From: Streptomyces sp. NL15-2K
GTDB taxonomy: Bacteria > Actinomycetota > Actinomycetes > Streptomycetales > Streptomycetaceae
DNA length: 38,342 bases
Assembly: GCF_030551255.1 (NCBI RefSeq)
Contig: NZ_CP130631.1
Coordinates: 1-38,342, forward strand
Direction of reading: 5' to 3'
The notes under the pieces were generated by a model. The model made no database searches, was not told the DNA's origin, and saw only the letters and a program-made list of their open reading frames with translations. Made by a program: the position numbers and the translations under genes. Each line of letters begins with the position of its first letter. Position 1 is the first letter of the stretch. Shown piece after piece: positions 1-8,376 of this stretch.

Positions 1-1
1 C

Positions 2-619
2 CCGGCCGCAGACGAGCCCACCGGGCCGGCCAGCCGATGGCTCACCCTGCCCGCATTGGACCGCCTCGTCTCCTACGACAGCCCCCGCCCCTGCGCCGTC
101 CCGTGCACGCCACCGCCGATCGCCTGGCGGCACCGCCCACCGCCCGCGCCTCTCACCGCGCCCACCGCGCAGCGCGTCGCTCACCGGCTGCACGCGGCGA
201 CCGCACATCCCCGCCTCGCCGCGGCAGTCGCCGCCGCGCTGTTCACCGGCGCCTCCCTCCAGCAACTCGCCACCGCCCGCCCCCGCGACTACGACGACGC
301 TGTGGCCACGCTCGCCCTGCACGACCGCGCCCGCTACACCGACGGCTGCGCCGCCCACCCCGTACCACCCTGGGCAGGCATCTTCCTGCGGGCTGCGGCC
401 TGCTTCACCCGACTCGTCTCCGGCGAAGACCAGGAACTGCTCGCCGCGCCAGGTGACCGTGCGCACCTGCTGGGCGTTGCGGAGACGGCCAGACTGCGCC
501 CGCCCCAGCCGCCCGCGGCCCGCCGCCAAGGCCCGGTCGGCCGTGTGGAGTGGGACTGGCGCGAGCGGCAGGAAGCTGAGAGGTACAAAGCGGTGCCGGC
601 CAGTCGCGTCAGGCCCTAA
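2..619 (+). CDS. Unknown protein, C-terminal part (5' end outside window)
   Basis: The reading frame is open from the first bases of the window, so only the C-terminal ~205 residues are seen. The middle is alanine-rich and helical, with phrases such as RVAHRLHAATAHPRLAAAV and FTGASLQQLATARPRDYDDA. The tail is charged and ends in a lysine/arginine-rich stretch. Third-position GC is very high, as expected of a real Streptomyces gene. I do not recognise the family and see no catalytic motif. It ends 41 bases before the convergent Tpg-like gene. The surrounding decayed DNA suggests it may itself be a remnant. Confidence 0.45.
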   Translation, partial: PAADEPTGPASRWLTLPALDRLVSYDSPRPCAVPCTPPPIAWRHRPPPAPLTAPTAQRVAHRLHAATAHPRLAAAVAAALFTGASLQQLATARPRDYDDAVATLALHDRARYTDGCAAHPVPPWAGIFLRAAACFTRLVSGEDQELLAAPGDRAHLLGVAETARLRPPQPPAARRQGPVGRVEWDWRERQEAERYKAVPASRVRP

Positions 620-660
620 CGATGCTGAACACCCTGACGCGTTCGCTCGACAGGGCAGAC

Positions 661-1218
661 TCAGCCGATCGAGAAGTCGGCGAACTCGACGTCGCTGAAA
701 GCTACGTGCAGACCGTGGGCCCGGCGGCCCCCTTCGCGAAAGTAGGCGTGCCCCAGCGCACGGGCGAGTATCACCGTCTGCCGCTGCTCGCCCGCGCCGG
801 CATCCCGAGCGGCGAACAGCTCCCGGGCCACCTCTCCCGGCAGGTCCTGGGTGATCCATCGCACCCGCGGATCGTCCGAAGACCCTGCTGGCGCGGCGAA
901 CCCGAATCGCGCCCTCGTGTGGAGGACGAACCCGTTAGCTTCGGCCTGTGCACGCCGACGGGCCCGTATTCGGGGCTGCCATCGGGCCAGGACCGCTTCC
1001 TCGATCGCCCGGACCTGCATCGGACCCGGCGGACGACGCGCTCCTGGCTTCTTCGTCACCCACCGCTGCACAGTGCGCTGCGACACCCCCAGCACGGCGG
1101 CGACCCTCCGGGTGGAACCCGGGTGCGCCGCTAGCAAAAATCGCAGGCGTGCCTCGGTGCTCGAAGGAACGGGGCGGGTGCGCAACGCGCGCTCCAATCC
1201 CTGCTCGATCTGTCCCAC
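661..1218 (-). CDS. tpg-like: Second terminal-protein (Tpg) homologue, orphan
   Basis: 185 residues, the same length as the Tpg at 19322-19879, and co-linear with it: an HTH-like block STRRVAAVLGVSQRTVQRWV, then ARFGFAAPAGSSDDPRVRW, then ALGHAYFREGGRRAHGL. Tpg proteins cap the 5' ends of linear Streptomyces replicons and prime end-patching synthesis; from memory, the priming residue in the S. coelicolor protein is Thr114. The other Tpg here reads GST-DD at that place, while this one reads GSS-DD, so a serine replaces the threonine. The GTG start has GGAG eight bases upstream. Tap genes normally precede tpg, but here an IS1182-type wreck lies upstream instead, so tap has been lost. It may be a relic of an older telomere or a still-working divergent cap. 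Confidence 0.82.
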   Translation of the reverse strand: MGQIEQGLERALRTRPVPSSTEARLRFLLAAHPGSTRRVAAVLGVSQRTVQRWVTKKPGARRPPGPMQVRAIEEAVLARWQPRIRARRRAQAEANGFVLHTRARFGFAAPAGSSDDPRVRWITQDLPGEVARELFAARDAGAGEQRQTVILARALGHAYFREGGRRAHGLHVAFSDVEFADFSIG

Positions 1219-1229
1219 GTCCGTCTCTC

Positions 1230-1981
1230 CAAGCGGCCAGCCGGCAGGGCCAGCACCCCGCAGTCCGTAGCCAGTTCTGCCAGGTCATCTGCACCCGCCT
1301 GCCGTGTCCATGGGCGAACTCGTTGACGGTGCCCTCTGCTTTGGAGCGGACCACGTAGCGGCCTTCCGGCCGGGCCTTTGCTGATCGGTGCGGACGCGTA
1401 CTTGCAGGTCGCGGAGTGCTCGCGGCGGGAAGCCCACGTTCCGGGCGCTTTCGCGGGAGGTTGTGCACCCGGTTCGGACCGGGCACGTGCGCGTTCACGT
1501 ACGAGCCCGGCGTCCTTGAGCCGCCTCGCCACACACCGGGCGTAGCCGGGGCCAGCGCGAGATCGAACAGGCCGTCGGCACCATCGCCCTGGGTGAGGCG
1601 CTCACGGAAGTCGGCCAGCACGCTGTGGTGGAAGCCGGGATCATCCAGCTCCATGGCCAGGGCGTATGTGGAGTCGATGCGGCAGCGGACCGCCTCGGCG
1701 GCCTGCCGGTCCGACAGGTCGAGCAGGAACTGCAGGACGCAGACGGTGGCCAGTTGGGTGGGGGAGAGGTCCGGGCGCCCGTCGCGCGGGTACCAGTCGG
1801 CGAAGTCCTCATCGCACCGCAGCCCGTCCAGCCGGTCCCTGACCCACATCGCCGTCGTGCCGCCCGGGTTGCTCGCCCGCGCGGTCTGCACGGTCAAAGA
1901 CGGGACTTGCTCACCGGAACGGGGGCGGAGGGACAACGGGTGCCTCGACAACTGCATTGGCCTTCGGAACAGCCTGAGCAT
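1230..1981 (-). pseudogene. Decayed IS1182-type transposase
   Basis: The 5' part (about 1981 down to 1550) reads as the N-terminus of an IS1182-family transposase, with DLSPTQLATVCVLQFLLDLS, RQAAEAVRCRID and FHHSVLADFRERLTQGDGAD. After that the frame changes and most of the catalytic core is missing. A later piece around 1300-1370 reads YVVRSKAEGTVNEFAHGHG, typical of the C-terminal part of this family. It is therefore internally deleted and frameshifted and cannot make an active enzyme. It sits exactly where a tap gene would be expected upstream of the Tpg-like gene at 661-1218, so this insertion probably cost the locus its tap. No terminal inverted repeats were identified. Confidence 0.6.
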
Positions 1982-2330
1982 GCCCGCTGATCAGGCTTCC
2001 GCACCGGGCAACTCCAAGATCCCCGGCAGAGTCAGGCCAAGGCACTCGATCAGGCGGCAGTGGGCAGCTGAGCGGCGGCGCAACCCGACGCCGGTCGGTG
2101 CGGTGACCGCGGCCACGGCGGGACGCCTGGGCCGACTCCGGCGACGGCAATCTGCGGCCTGGCCGCGCTGATCGCTCTGTTGTCCACCTGGGGCTCGGTG
2201 AGCCAGACACGGACCGAACCGCACATAGCCGAGCAGGCGCAGATCACCACCACTGATCACGCTACTCCCTCCAAGATCCACGTCCCCGGGCTGTCGGTCC
2301 GATCCTTCACCCGTTAGGCAGGATGGGCGC

Positions 2331-2393
2331 CATGACCGAGATTCGCACTCCCCGCCTCATCTTTCGTCGCTGGTATGACGACGACCTCGCCTG
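2331..2393 (+). pseudogene. GNAT acetyltransferase, N-terminal stub
   Basis: An ATG opens a frame reading MTEIRTPRLIFRRWYDDDLA followed at once by TGA. This is the characteristic opening of the RimJ/RimL type of GNAT N-acetyltransferase (TPRLxLRRW.D.DL), cut off after about 20 residues. The rest of the family's ~170 residues is absent. DNA of a different origin, an esterase remnant on the other strand, follows directly, so this is a recombination or deletion junction. Confidence 0.5.
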
Positions 2394-2535
2394 AATGTGA
2401 GGGGTCGAGAGCGACCACGGAGGTCGGGTTGTCCGGGAAGGCGGCGTCCACGTCGCGGCTGAACTTCCGCTGCAGGGCCGGGCGGATTGCCATGCCCGGT
2501 GTGCAGGTGACATAAGTGCGGGGCACCGGGCCCCA
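2394..2535 (-). pseudogene. Esterase/alpha-beta hydrolase C-terminal fragment
   Basis: On the minus strand the frame reads RTYVTCTPGMAIRPALQRKF followed by a region ending ALDPSHSG. This resembles the C-terminal segment of small alpha/beta-hydrolase esterases, where a conserved YV.C..D.A.P...Q block is followed by the catalytic-histidine region (here SHSG). The N-terminal two thirds, including any nucleophile elbow, is missing. Fragment only; the family call is from motif resemblance. Confidence 0.35.
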
Positions 2536-2895
2536 GCCGTCGCGGGTAGTGGCTCGTCACGCAGCCTGGGCCGGGGTTGCGGTCCGTTGACGTAGGTGAG
2601 TCAGCGGCGAACCTGGTCTTCGGCTCAGCACGGGCGTTGCACCAGCAGCGCCGCCATCACCCTGCCGACGCGGTTTCCGTGGCGTGTCGCGCGCGGAAGG
2701 AGTGCGCTGGACAGCCCAACCAGGAAGAGGCGGGTCAAGGGCGGTGGCCGCGTCGTAGACGTTGACGAGAGGCTGGACGGCGTCTGCATACGTGGTGAGC
2801 CGGAAGGCCGACTGGGATTTGCCCAGACCCAGAGGGTTGCCTTCGTGGATGCGGGCGGCGTCGCCTCTCTCCGCGTCAGGCGGCGCGGATCGCGG

Positions 2896-3480
2896 TCATC
2901 GATCAGTAGGAGCGTCGGCTGCGGCGACCGGCGAGATGATCACGAGCATCGCCCGGGCGGCGCCGGAGACGCTGCGCAGGACGTGCTCGTCGGCGGAGTC
3001 GAAGTCGATGGTGTCGCCGGCGCTCAGCGTCCACCGTTTCGTGCCGATGCTGAGCTCGACGGCTCCTTCCAGCATGAAGATGCACTCGGTGCCGGGGTGT
3101 GATGAAGGGGGCGTCTTCGTCCCAAGGGCAATGTCCACCAGGACGATCTGGACGATGCCTGGGTCGGCCTGGGTGAGCAGCGGCCGGTAGGCGACTCCCG
3201 CGGCGGGTGGGTGCGGGCGGGCGACGCTGTGCCGCACGGTGAGGGAACCGGGCTGGTGCTCACCCACGAGTTCGCCCAGTGTCACGTTGTACGCCTGCGT
3301 CAGTTGGAGGAGGACACCGAGCGAGGGAACGCGTTCCCCTCGCTCGATACGCGACAGGTGCGCGGGAGACACACCACTCGCCGTGGCGACAGTGGTCAGG
3401 CTTAGGCCGCGGTTCCGGCGGTGCTCCGCGATCGTCCGGGCGGCGAGCTCCTCCAGATCCTCCGCCTGCGCGTGCGACAT
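2896..3480 (-). CDS. XRE-family transcriptional regulator with cupin sensor domain
   Basis: 194 residues. The N-terminal ~70 form an XRE helix-turn-helix (LSLTTVATASGVSPAHLSRI followed by ERGERVPSL). The C-terminal half is a cupin beta-barrel (HPGTECIFMLEGAVELSIG, then LSAGDTIDFDSADEHVLRS), which in this family binds a small ligand. It is transcribed away from the MOSC-reductase-MFS-racemase genes. A palindrome TTGCC-TATT-GGCAA sits 34 bases upstream of its start and a mirror copy precedes the MFS gene, so it probably represses both itself and the catabolic genes until the substrate appears. The substrate is unknown. Family call secure; regulon inferred from the shared site. Confidence 0.9.
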   Translation of the reverse strand: MSHAQAEDLEELAARTIAEHRRNRGLSLTTVATASGVSPAHLSRIERGERVPSLGVLLQLTQAYNVTLGELVGEHQPGSLTVRHSVARPHPPAAGVAYRPLLTQADPGIVQIVLVDIALGTKTPPSSHPGTECIFMLEGAVELSIGTKRWTLSAGDTIDFDSADEHVLRSVSGAARAMLVIISPVAAADAPTDR

Positions 3481-3513
3481 CGATCTCCCTCAGACCTGGC
3501 TCGGATGGTAATG

Positions 3514-3527
3514 TTGCCTATTGGCAA
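3514..3527. promoter_or_regulatory. Probable operator 1 of the XRE-cupin regulator
   Basis: TTGCCTATTGGCAA has 5-base arms around a 4-base centre and lies in the 140-base divergent promoter region between the regulator and the MOSC gene. The same sequence in reverse complement occurs at 5201-5214 before the MFS gene. Two copies, both in control regions flanking the regulator's neighbours and nowhere else that I noticed, make it the best candidate for the regulator's binding site. Confidence 0.6.
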
Positions 3528-3620
3528 AAAAACATGGGGCAAGCCCATGATAGTGCGACCCAGCCGGGTGAACGCTGATACCTACCCGGCGGGCGCCCGG
3601 CAGCGGTAAGGATCATCGCG

Positions 3621-4190
3621 ATGGATACGACGACATGTGACGAGGTGGCCGACGAGCCGTGGCGCGGCGAAGTCCTGTCCATCTACGTTGCCGAGTACGC
3701 CGGAGTGGAGATGCACGCGCTGCCGGCGGCGCGTCTGGTGGCGGGCGTGGGCGTGGCCGACGACAGATACGCGCTCGGTCACGGTCACTACTCGTATATG
3801 TGGCACCCGGACCGTCAGCTCACGCTCATCTCGCAGGAGGTGATCGACGAGGTCTCGCGGGCCATCGGTGAGCCGGTGGACGGGATGGAGCTGCGTCGCA
3901 ACATCGTGACCCGTGGCGTCCCCCTCAACTCGCTGGTCGGGAGGTGCTTCGCAATCGGCGAGACGATCGTCTACGGAGGCCGGCTCAACGTGCCCTGCCG
4001 ATATCTCGAGCGTCTGATCGACAAGAAGGTGTTTGAGCCGCTTCTCGGCCGGTCAGGGCTCAACTGCCGGATTCTGCGCGGAGGTACCGTTCGTCCTGGG
4101 GACGTCGTGCGACCGCTTCGCCCAGGAGAGGACTCCACGATCGAGGCGCCCGCCACCGAGCCAGTAGAGATCGACGGGGCTTCCGAATGA
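3621..4190 (+). CDS. MOSC-domain protein, probable molybdenum-cofactor carrier/reductase subunit
   Basis: 189 residues making one MOSC domain, as in YiiM and the C-terminal domains of YcbX and mARC. Family features seen: LISQEVIDEVSRAIG, then LRRNIVTRGVPLNSLVGRCF with the conserved RN(I/L).T.G, and GLNCRILRGGTVRPGD. Cys126 in NVPCRYLE matches the cysteine that ligates molybdenum in YiiM and mARC. Such proteins reduce N-hydroxylated compounds when supplied with electrons. The next gene overlaps by 4 bases (ATGA) and encodes a flavin/2Fe-2S reductase, an obvious electron donor. Start chosen at an ATG preceded by AAGGA. The substrate cannot be told from sequence. Confidence 0.85.
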   Translation: MDTTTCDEVADEPWRGEVLSIYVAEYAGVEMHALPAARLVAGVGVADDRYALGHGHYSYMWHPDRQLTLISQEVIDEVSRAIGEPVDGMELRRNIVTRGVPLNSLVGRCFAIGETIVYGGRLNVPCRYLERLIDKKVFEPLLGRSGLNCRILRGGTVRPGDVVRPLRPGEDSTIEAPATEPVEIDGASE

Positions 4191-5131
4191 GCGTGCGCTT
4201 GTTGATGGCCGCTCGGCTTGAGGCGGATGCGTGGCCGGCGCGGGGGGTACGCGAACTCACCGTCGTTCCCGTCCACCGTGAGACGTTCCCGCGTTTCGTT
4301 CCCGGCGACCATGTCCACATCCAGCATGGGAACGGAACGAGGCGCGACTACTCGCTCATCGGACCCGCGGACGACCCCTCGTGCTACCGGATCGCCATCC
4401 GTAGGGACGATGACGGTCGCGGCGGTTCCGTCCTGTTCCACGAGGAACTAGAGGTCGGCGACCTGCTGTTCGTGTCCTACCCGCAAAGTGGTATGCGGAT
4501 CGACCGCACCGCATCGCACCACGTGTTCGTCGCCGGCGGGATCGGAGTGACCGCGATTCTGGGGCTGCTGGAGGGGCTGCCGCCTGGCGCGTCGAGCGAG
4601 ATCCGGTACTGCGTACGGCACCGTGAGCACGCCGCGTATCTCGATGTACTGCAAGCGTCGGGCGCCGAGGTCATCCTGCACGAGTCGGCCGCGGGTGGCC
4701 GGCTCGACGTGCCGGCACTGACAGCCGGGCTGGCTGACGACGCGACTGTGTACTGCTGCGGTCCCGAGGCCCTTATGGCCGAGATGGCCGAGGCGGCCAG
4801 CCGCCTCCATCCGGACCGAGTGCGCTGCGAGAGCTTCACGGGGCGGGTGAGTGCACCCGGTGACAGGCTCGGTGACTCGTTCGAAGCCCGGCTGATGCTG
4901 TCGGAGCAAGTGATCCATGTCGCGGAGGACGAGTCGCTGCTCCAGGCCATGTTGCGTGAGAACGTGCCCGTCGACTACTCGTGCGAGGGCGGCGCCTGCG
5001 GCAGCTGCGTGCTCGAAGTGGTCGACGGGGAGATCGAGCATCGCGACCTGTGCCTGAGTGACGAGGAGCGCGGGCAGTCCATGGCCGCCTGCGTATCGCG
5101 TGGGAAGGGTGCCATCTCGGTGCAGGCCTGA
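4187..5131 (+). CDS. Phthalate-dioxygenase-reductase-type (PDR/VanB) oxidoreductase, FMN and 2Fe-2S
   Basis: 314 residues in the usual PDR order. The flavin-binding barrel comes first (RRDYSLIGPADD), then the NAD-binding lobe (HVFVAGGIGVTAILGLLEGL and TVYCCGPEALM), then a C-terminal plant-type ferredoxin domain. The cluster cysteines are Cys266-x4-Cys271-x2-Cys274 (SCEGGACGSCVLEV) and Cys302. It moves electrons from NAD(P)H through flavin to the iron-sulfur centre. Usual partners are Rieske oxygenases, but none lies nearby. The translationally coupled MOSC protein is the likely acceptor, making a compact two-gene reductase. Confidence 0.9.
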   Translation: MSVRLLMAARLEADAWPARGVRELTVVPVHRETFPRFVPGDHVHIQHGNGTRRDYSLIGPADDPSCYRIAIRRDDDGRGGSVLFHEELEVGDLLFVSYPQSGMRIDRTASHHVFVAGGIGVTAILGLLEGLPPGASSEIRYCVRHREHAAYLDVLQASGAEVILHESAAGGRLDVPALTAGLADDATVYCCGPEALMAEMAEAASRLHPDRVRCESFTGRVSAPGDRLGDSFEARLMLSEQVIHVAEDESLLQAMLRENVPVDYSCEGGACGSCVLEVVDGEIEHRDLCLSDEERGQSMAACVSRGKGAISVQA

Positions 5132-5199
5132 CCCACGTGACATAAGTGTGTTACCAGGTCGCAATGCTACGCAATCGGGCAGCAACAACGAGCCCCTAA

Positions 5200-5215
5200 T
5201 TTGCCAATAGGCAAA
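5200..5215. promoter_or_regulatory. Probable operator 2 of the XRE-cupin regulator
   Basis: TTTGCCAATAGGCAAA is a palindrome with 6-base arms and the exact reverse complement, in its core, of the site at 3514-3527. It lies in the 126-base gap between the reductase gene and the MFS gene, 42 bases before the chosen MFS start. A TTG inside it could be misread as an upstream start for the MFS gene, but that would put the operator inside the coding region. Confidence 0.6.
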
Positions 5216-5257
5216 GCAGGGGCTTCATCCTCGACGAACCTCCCGATTGGACGCACG

Positions 5258-6559
5258 ATGACCGACACACTCCCGCCCCGGAGCAAGACCCGGGACCACT
5301 CACGAAGACTTCGGCGTACCGTCGCAGCCAGCACCGTCGGCAGCATCATCGAGTGGTACGACTTCATGTTGTACGGCACGGTCGCCGCACTGGTGTTCCC
5401 GACGCAGTTCTTCCCGTCGAGCGACCCGTTCGCCGCCACGATGCTCACCTTCTCGACCTTCTTCGTCGGCTTCGCGGCACGCCCGATCGGTGCGATCGTC
5501 TTCGGGCACCTCGGTGACCGGGCCGGGAGGAAGGCGGCTCTCATCAGCACGCTGGTGCTCATGGGGATCGGCACGGTCGGGGTCGGTCTCATCCCCGGCT
5601 ACGACTCGATCGGATTCTGGGCACCCGTCCTTCTCGTACTGATGAGAGCCCTGCAGGGCATCGGTATGGGCGGCGAGTGGGGCGGTGCGGTGCTCATGGC
5701 CGCTGAATCGGGTGACTCGCGACGGCGCGGCTTTCGCATCGGGTTTCCCCAAGCCTCGGCCATGTTCGGTGTCGCGATGGCCAACACGGTGGTGCTCGTG
5801 GTCGGAAACGTCGCGGGCGACGCGTTCGTCAGCTGGGCGTGGCGGCTGCCCTTCCTGGCCAGCATCGTGCTTGTCGTCCTCGGGTTCTGGATGCGGAAAG
5901 GGATCGTGGAGACAGCGGACTTCGCCGTCGTCAAGGAAGCCGGAACGGTCCACCGCGCCCCGGTGCTCAGCGCCTTGCGGTCGCATCCCTGGGAGATCAC
6001 GCTCGGTCTGTTCCTCAAGGTCGGCGAAATGGCCGCCGTGTTCGTCTTCATCACGTTCGTCTTCTCGTACGGCACCTCGGTGGGCAAGTTCGACCGCGAG
6101 CTGCTGCTTGCGCTTGTCGCCGGCGCGGCGATCATTTCCTCCCTCATCACGCCGCTCATGGGTGCGCTGGGCGACGCTTTCGGCCCCCGCCGGGTGTACC
6201 TGGTCGGCGCCGCGGGCATGGCCGTCATCTGCGTCGTCTACTTCGCGGCCATCAAGAGTGGGAACCCAGCCGCAGCGGCTCCGGTGATCCTGGTGTCTCT
6301 CGTGCCCTACGCGGCGATGTTCGCCAGCGAGGCTTCATTGATCACCGGACTGTTCCCTGCGCAGGTGCGTTACTCAGGTAGTTCCCTGGCCTTCAACCTC
6401 GCCGGGATCATCGGGGGCGGACCGGCGCCGCTCATCGCCACGGCGATTGCCGGCAGGTTCGACTCACCGTTCGCTTTGAGCGCCTACCTTCTGGTGACCG
6501 TGGGACTCGGCGTCACAGCGGTGATCTTGCTCGGCCGCAGGGAGGCCTCCCGTGTCTGA
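5258..6559 (+). CDS. MFS transporter, metabolite:H+ symporter (MHS) type
   Basis: 433 residues with about 12 hydrophobic segments. MHS signatures are clear: IIEWYDFMLYGTVAALVF in the first membrane helix, FGHLGDRAGRKAALI in the loop after helix 2 and RALQGIGMGGEWGGAVLMA in helix 4. These carriers bring in organic acids, betaines or similar solutes with protons. The ATG at 5258 is preferred to an upstream in-frame TTG because the latter lies in the operator palindrome. The next gene overlaps by 8 bases, so the carrier and the racemase-like enzyme are co-translated and probably handle the same compound. Confidence 0.9.
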   Translation: MTDTLPPRSKTRDHSRRLRRTVAASTVGSIIEWYDFMLYGTVAALVFPTQFFPSSDPFAATMLTFSTFFVGFAARPIGAIVFGHLGDRAGRKAALISTLVLMGIGTVGVGLIPGYDSIGFWAPVLLVLMRALQGIGMGGEWGGAVLMAAESGDSRRRGFRIGFPQASAMFGVAMANTVVLVVGNVAGDAFVSWAWRLPFLASIVLVVLGFWMRKGIVETADFAVVKEAGTVHRAPVLSALRSHPWEITLGLFLKVGEMAAVFVFITFVFSYGTSVGKFDRELLLALVAGAAIISSLITPLMGALGDAFGPRRVYLVGAAGMAVICVVYFAAIKSGNPAAAAPVILVSLVPYAAMFASEASLITGLFPAQVRYSGSSLAFNLAGIIGGGPAPLIATAIAGRFDSPFALSAYLLVTVGLGVTAVILLGRREASRV

Positions 6560-7265
6560 AAAGCGAAGCACCCCCGCCGAGGTGCTCGTCATCGCGCCGC
6601 GGGACGCGCCCTTCGTAGCGGGTTCAGCCGCTGACCCATCGGTTCACGAGGCCGCACTCGACGACATCGCAACTGCGGATCTGTTCGCCGACCTCGCCGA
6701 CTCGCAGCACCCGCTGCTGCACCGCACGCTCGATCGGCTTCCGGTTGCCGGCGAGTGCGAGCCGCTGCCCCAGGTCGTGGCACTGACCATCGGATACATG
6801 TCGCGCTACCAGAGCGAGCTCGCCGCCGCGAGTGAACCGGTGGTCGTGTCCTCGCCATTGCTGGCGGTGCCGACTCTTCTTGCGGCGATCGCCCCGGACC
6901 GTTCCATCCTGCTGGTATACGCCGACTCACGACTCGCTTCGGCTGCCGACGTGCCCGGCGTCGCCGAGGAGGATGCCGGCCGCCTTCTCGTTGCGGGGCT
7001 CGAGGGCCCCGGGCCGTTCCGCCGCGCCGTGATCGAACGAGCAGAGGCGTTCGACGACGCTGCCATCCTGAGGCAGATCGAGGGGGTCGTCGCCGAATTC
7101 ATGGCTTCGCATCGTGTTGGTGCGGTGGTGCTGGAATGCGGAGAAATGGCGAGCATCGCCAGCCGGTTGCGTGAGCGGATCACAGTGCCCGTGGTCGATT
7201 ACCATCTTGTCATCGACTTCTTCCGGAGAGCGAGCAGAAAGGGGCCATCGACCGACGTCGCCTGA
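6552..7265 (+). CDS. Aspartate/glutamate/hydantoin racemase superfamily protein
   Basis: 237 residues. The C-terminal signature VVLECGEMASIASRLRE followed by VPVVDYHLVIDFF is that of the Asp/Glu/hydantoin racemase and maleate isomerase superfamily, with Cys in LECGEM as one of the two usual catalytic cysteines. The matching N-terminal cysteine is not obvious: SSPLL appears where a cysteine is often found, so the reaction may not be racemisation. GTG start overlapping the MFS gene. As the last gene of the XRE-cupin-controlled set it is probably a catabolic enzyme for the imported compound. Confidence 0.75.
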   Translation: MSEKRSTPAEVLVIAPRDAPFVAGSAADPSVHEAALDDIATADLFADLADSQHPLLHRTLDRLPVAGECEPLPQVVALTIGYMSRYQSELAAASEPVVVSSPLLAVPTLLAAIAPDRSILLVYADSRLASAADVPGVAEEDAGRLLVAGLEGPGPFRRAVIERAEAFDDAAILRQIEGVVAEFMASHRVGAVVLECGEMASIASRLRERITVPVVDYHLVIDFFRRASRKGPSTDVA

Positions 7266-7354
7266 GTAGGTCCGGGGCGGTCAGGCTCACGGACCGGTGC
7301 CCGGCCCAGCTCTCCGCGTGGCCTGACTCGACGGTTTGGCAATCCACCGGCTTG

Positions 7355-7794
7355 TCACGGGGCCTTGGCCGGGTATTCGGTCCACTGCCGGATCGGCGAC
7401 TGTCGGATCTCCGACACCGTTCGCTCCTCCTCGACGGCCGGTTCGGCGCGGGCGTCTGCCGTGGCCCGGTGCTGGTAGTAGCCGGAGCGGGAGACGCCCA
7501 GGACCCGACAGATCCGCTTCACGCTGAAGGCGGCGCGGTTCTTGGAGACGAAGTCCCAGCGGCGGGGGCTCACTTCACCCACCGAGCGAAATAGGCGGCT
7601 GCCCGGCGCAGGATCTCACGCTCCAGCTGCCACTCCGTCTCCGCCAGTAGCCGGGCGTTCTGCGCCCGCAACCGGACCAGTTCCTCAGCCGGACTCCCGC
7701 CGGCCTCGCGGCGCTCGGTCAGTGCCTGGGACTCGTTTTCCTTGCGGACCCACGTCCTCAGCGACTCGTCGGTGATGCCGAGGTCCGCCGCGTA
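7355..7794 (-). mobile_element. IS3-type element, truncated orfA/orfB
   Basis: On the minus strand an OrfA-like segment reads DLGITDESLRTWVRKENES and LVRLRAQNARLLAETEWQLE, ending near 7570. The OrfB start follows in another frame (KNRAAFSVKRICRVLGVSRS), as in IS3-family programmed frameshift pairs. OrfB stops after about 60 residues near 7400, so the catalytic DDE domain is gone. The OrfA side is fused in frame to the HTH region of a TniA remnant (VLEAGRERT junction near 7795). The element therefore inserted into, or recombined with, an older tniA gene. Terminal repeats were not found. Confidence 0.6.
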
Positions 7795-8376
7795 TGTGCG
7801 CTCCCGCCCGGCCTCCAGCACCTCTCGAAGGGCGGCCACCACCCGCTCATCCGCACGCCCCAGGACGGACCGCGGCCGGATGGCCCGGTGGTCCACCAGC
7901 CCCCACACCCCTTCCCAGCGGTAACGGGCCCGCATCCGCCGCACTGTCACCGCGCTGGTCGACATCCCCGCCGCCGACAGCTCCGCCGCCTTCGCCTCCT
8001 CCCGCTGCGCCAGCGTCCGGTCTGCGGGTCATACTCCGCCCGCGGCGGACCTGCCGCACCGGACCCGCCCGGCCGCCCCGTCTCCACCTCCCGCACATGC
8101 CGCTCCCAGACAAGCGCCCGTTCCCGCACCGCCTCGGGCAAGGACTCCAGCCAGCCCAGCGGCGGCACCCCGGACACTCCCGGCGCATCCAGGACTTTGA
8201 ACCCCGCATCGGCGAACAGCAGCGACAGCAAAACCGGCCGCTACCTCACCGTCCTCGGCGACCAGCCGCACCTGACCGTCAGTAAGGGCCGCCACCGTCC
8301 AGGTACGTCCCCCCCAACCGCACCTGGCACCCCAGCTCCACCACCGGCCTGCCCGGCATCCCGCTGCCCGCCCTCA
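7795..8376 (-). pseudogene. Remnant of an older TniA/TnsB-like gene (N-terminal third)
   Basis: Pieces in several frames match the two TniA proteins at 10877-14979: TVAALTDGQVRLVAEDGE, LLSLLFADAGFKVLDAPG, ERALVWERHVREVETGRPGG, and TVRRMRARYRWEGVWGLV followed by GRADERVVAALREVLEAG. At least two frameshifts are visible (near 8310 and 8230), and the segment linking the first pieces to the HTH is disturbed. The start overlaps the preceding TnsA remnant by GTGA, the same coupling as in the intact set. Everything past the HTH was replaced by IS3-type sequence. Confidence 0.7.

Larger units (their letters stand above)
1982..2895. other. Gene graveyard between IS1182 wreck and regulator
   Basis: No intact gene is visible in these ~900 bases. 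Two fragments are recognisable and listed separately: the first 20 codons of a GNAT acetyltransferase (plus strand, ~2331) and the C-terminal part of an esterase-like protein (minus strand, ~2394-2535). A minus-strand stretch around 2700-2880 has coding-like composition but matches nothing I know. This is typical of subtelomeric DNA that tolerates junction and deletion events. Confidence 0.5.

Noticed and set aside
5201..5257. TTG at 5201 as MFS start
   Set aside because: It lies inside the operator palindrome; the ATG at 5258 gives a normal MHS N-terminus.
6337..6343. ATTGATC, the core of the transposon-end motif, inside the MFS gene
   Set aside because: Only seven bases match, no TGT start or flank similarity, and it lies in conserved coding sequence.
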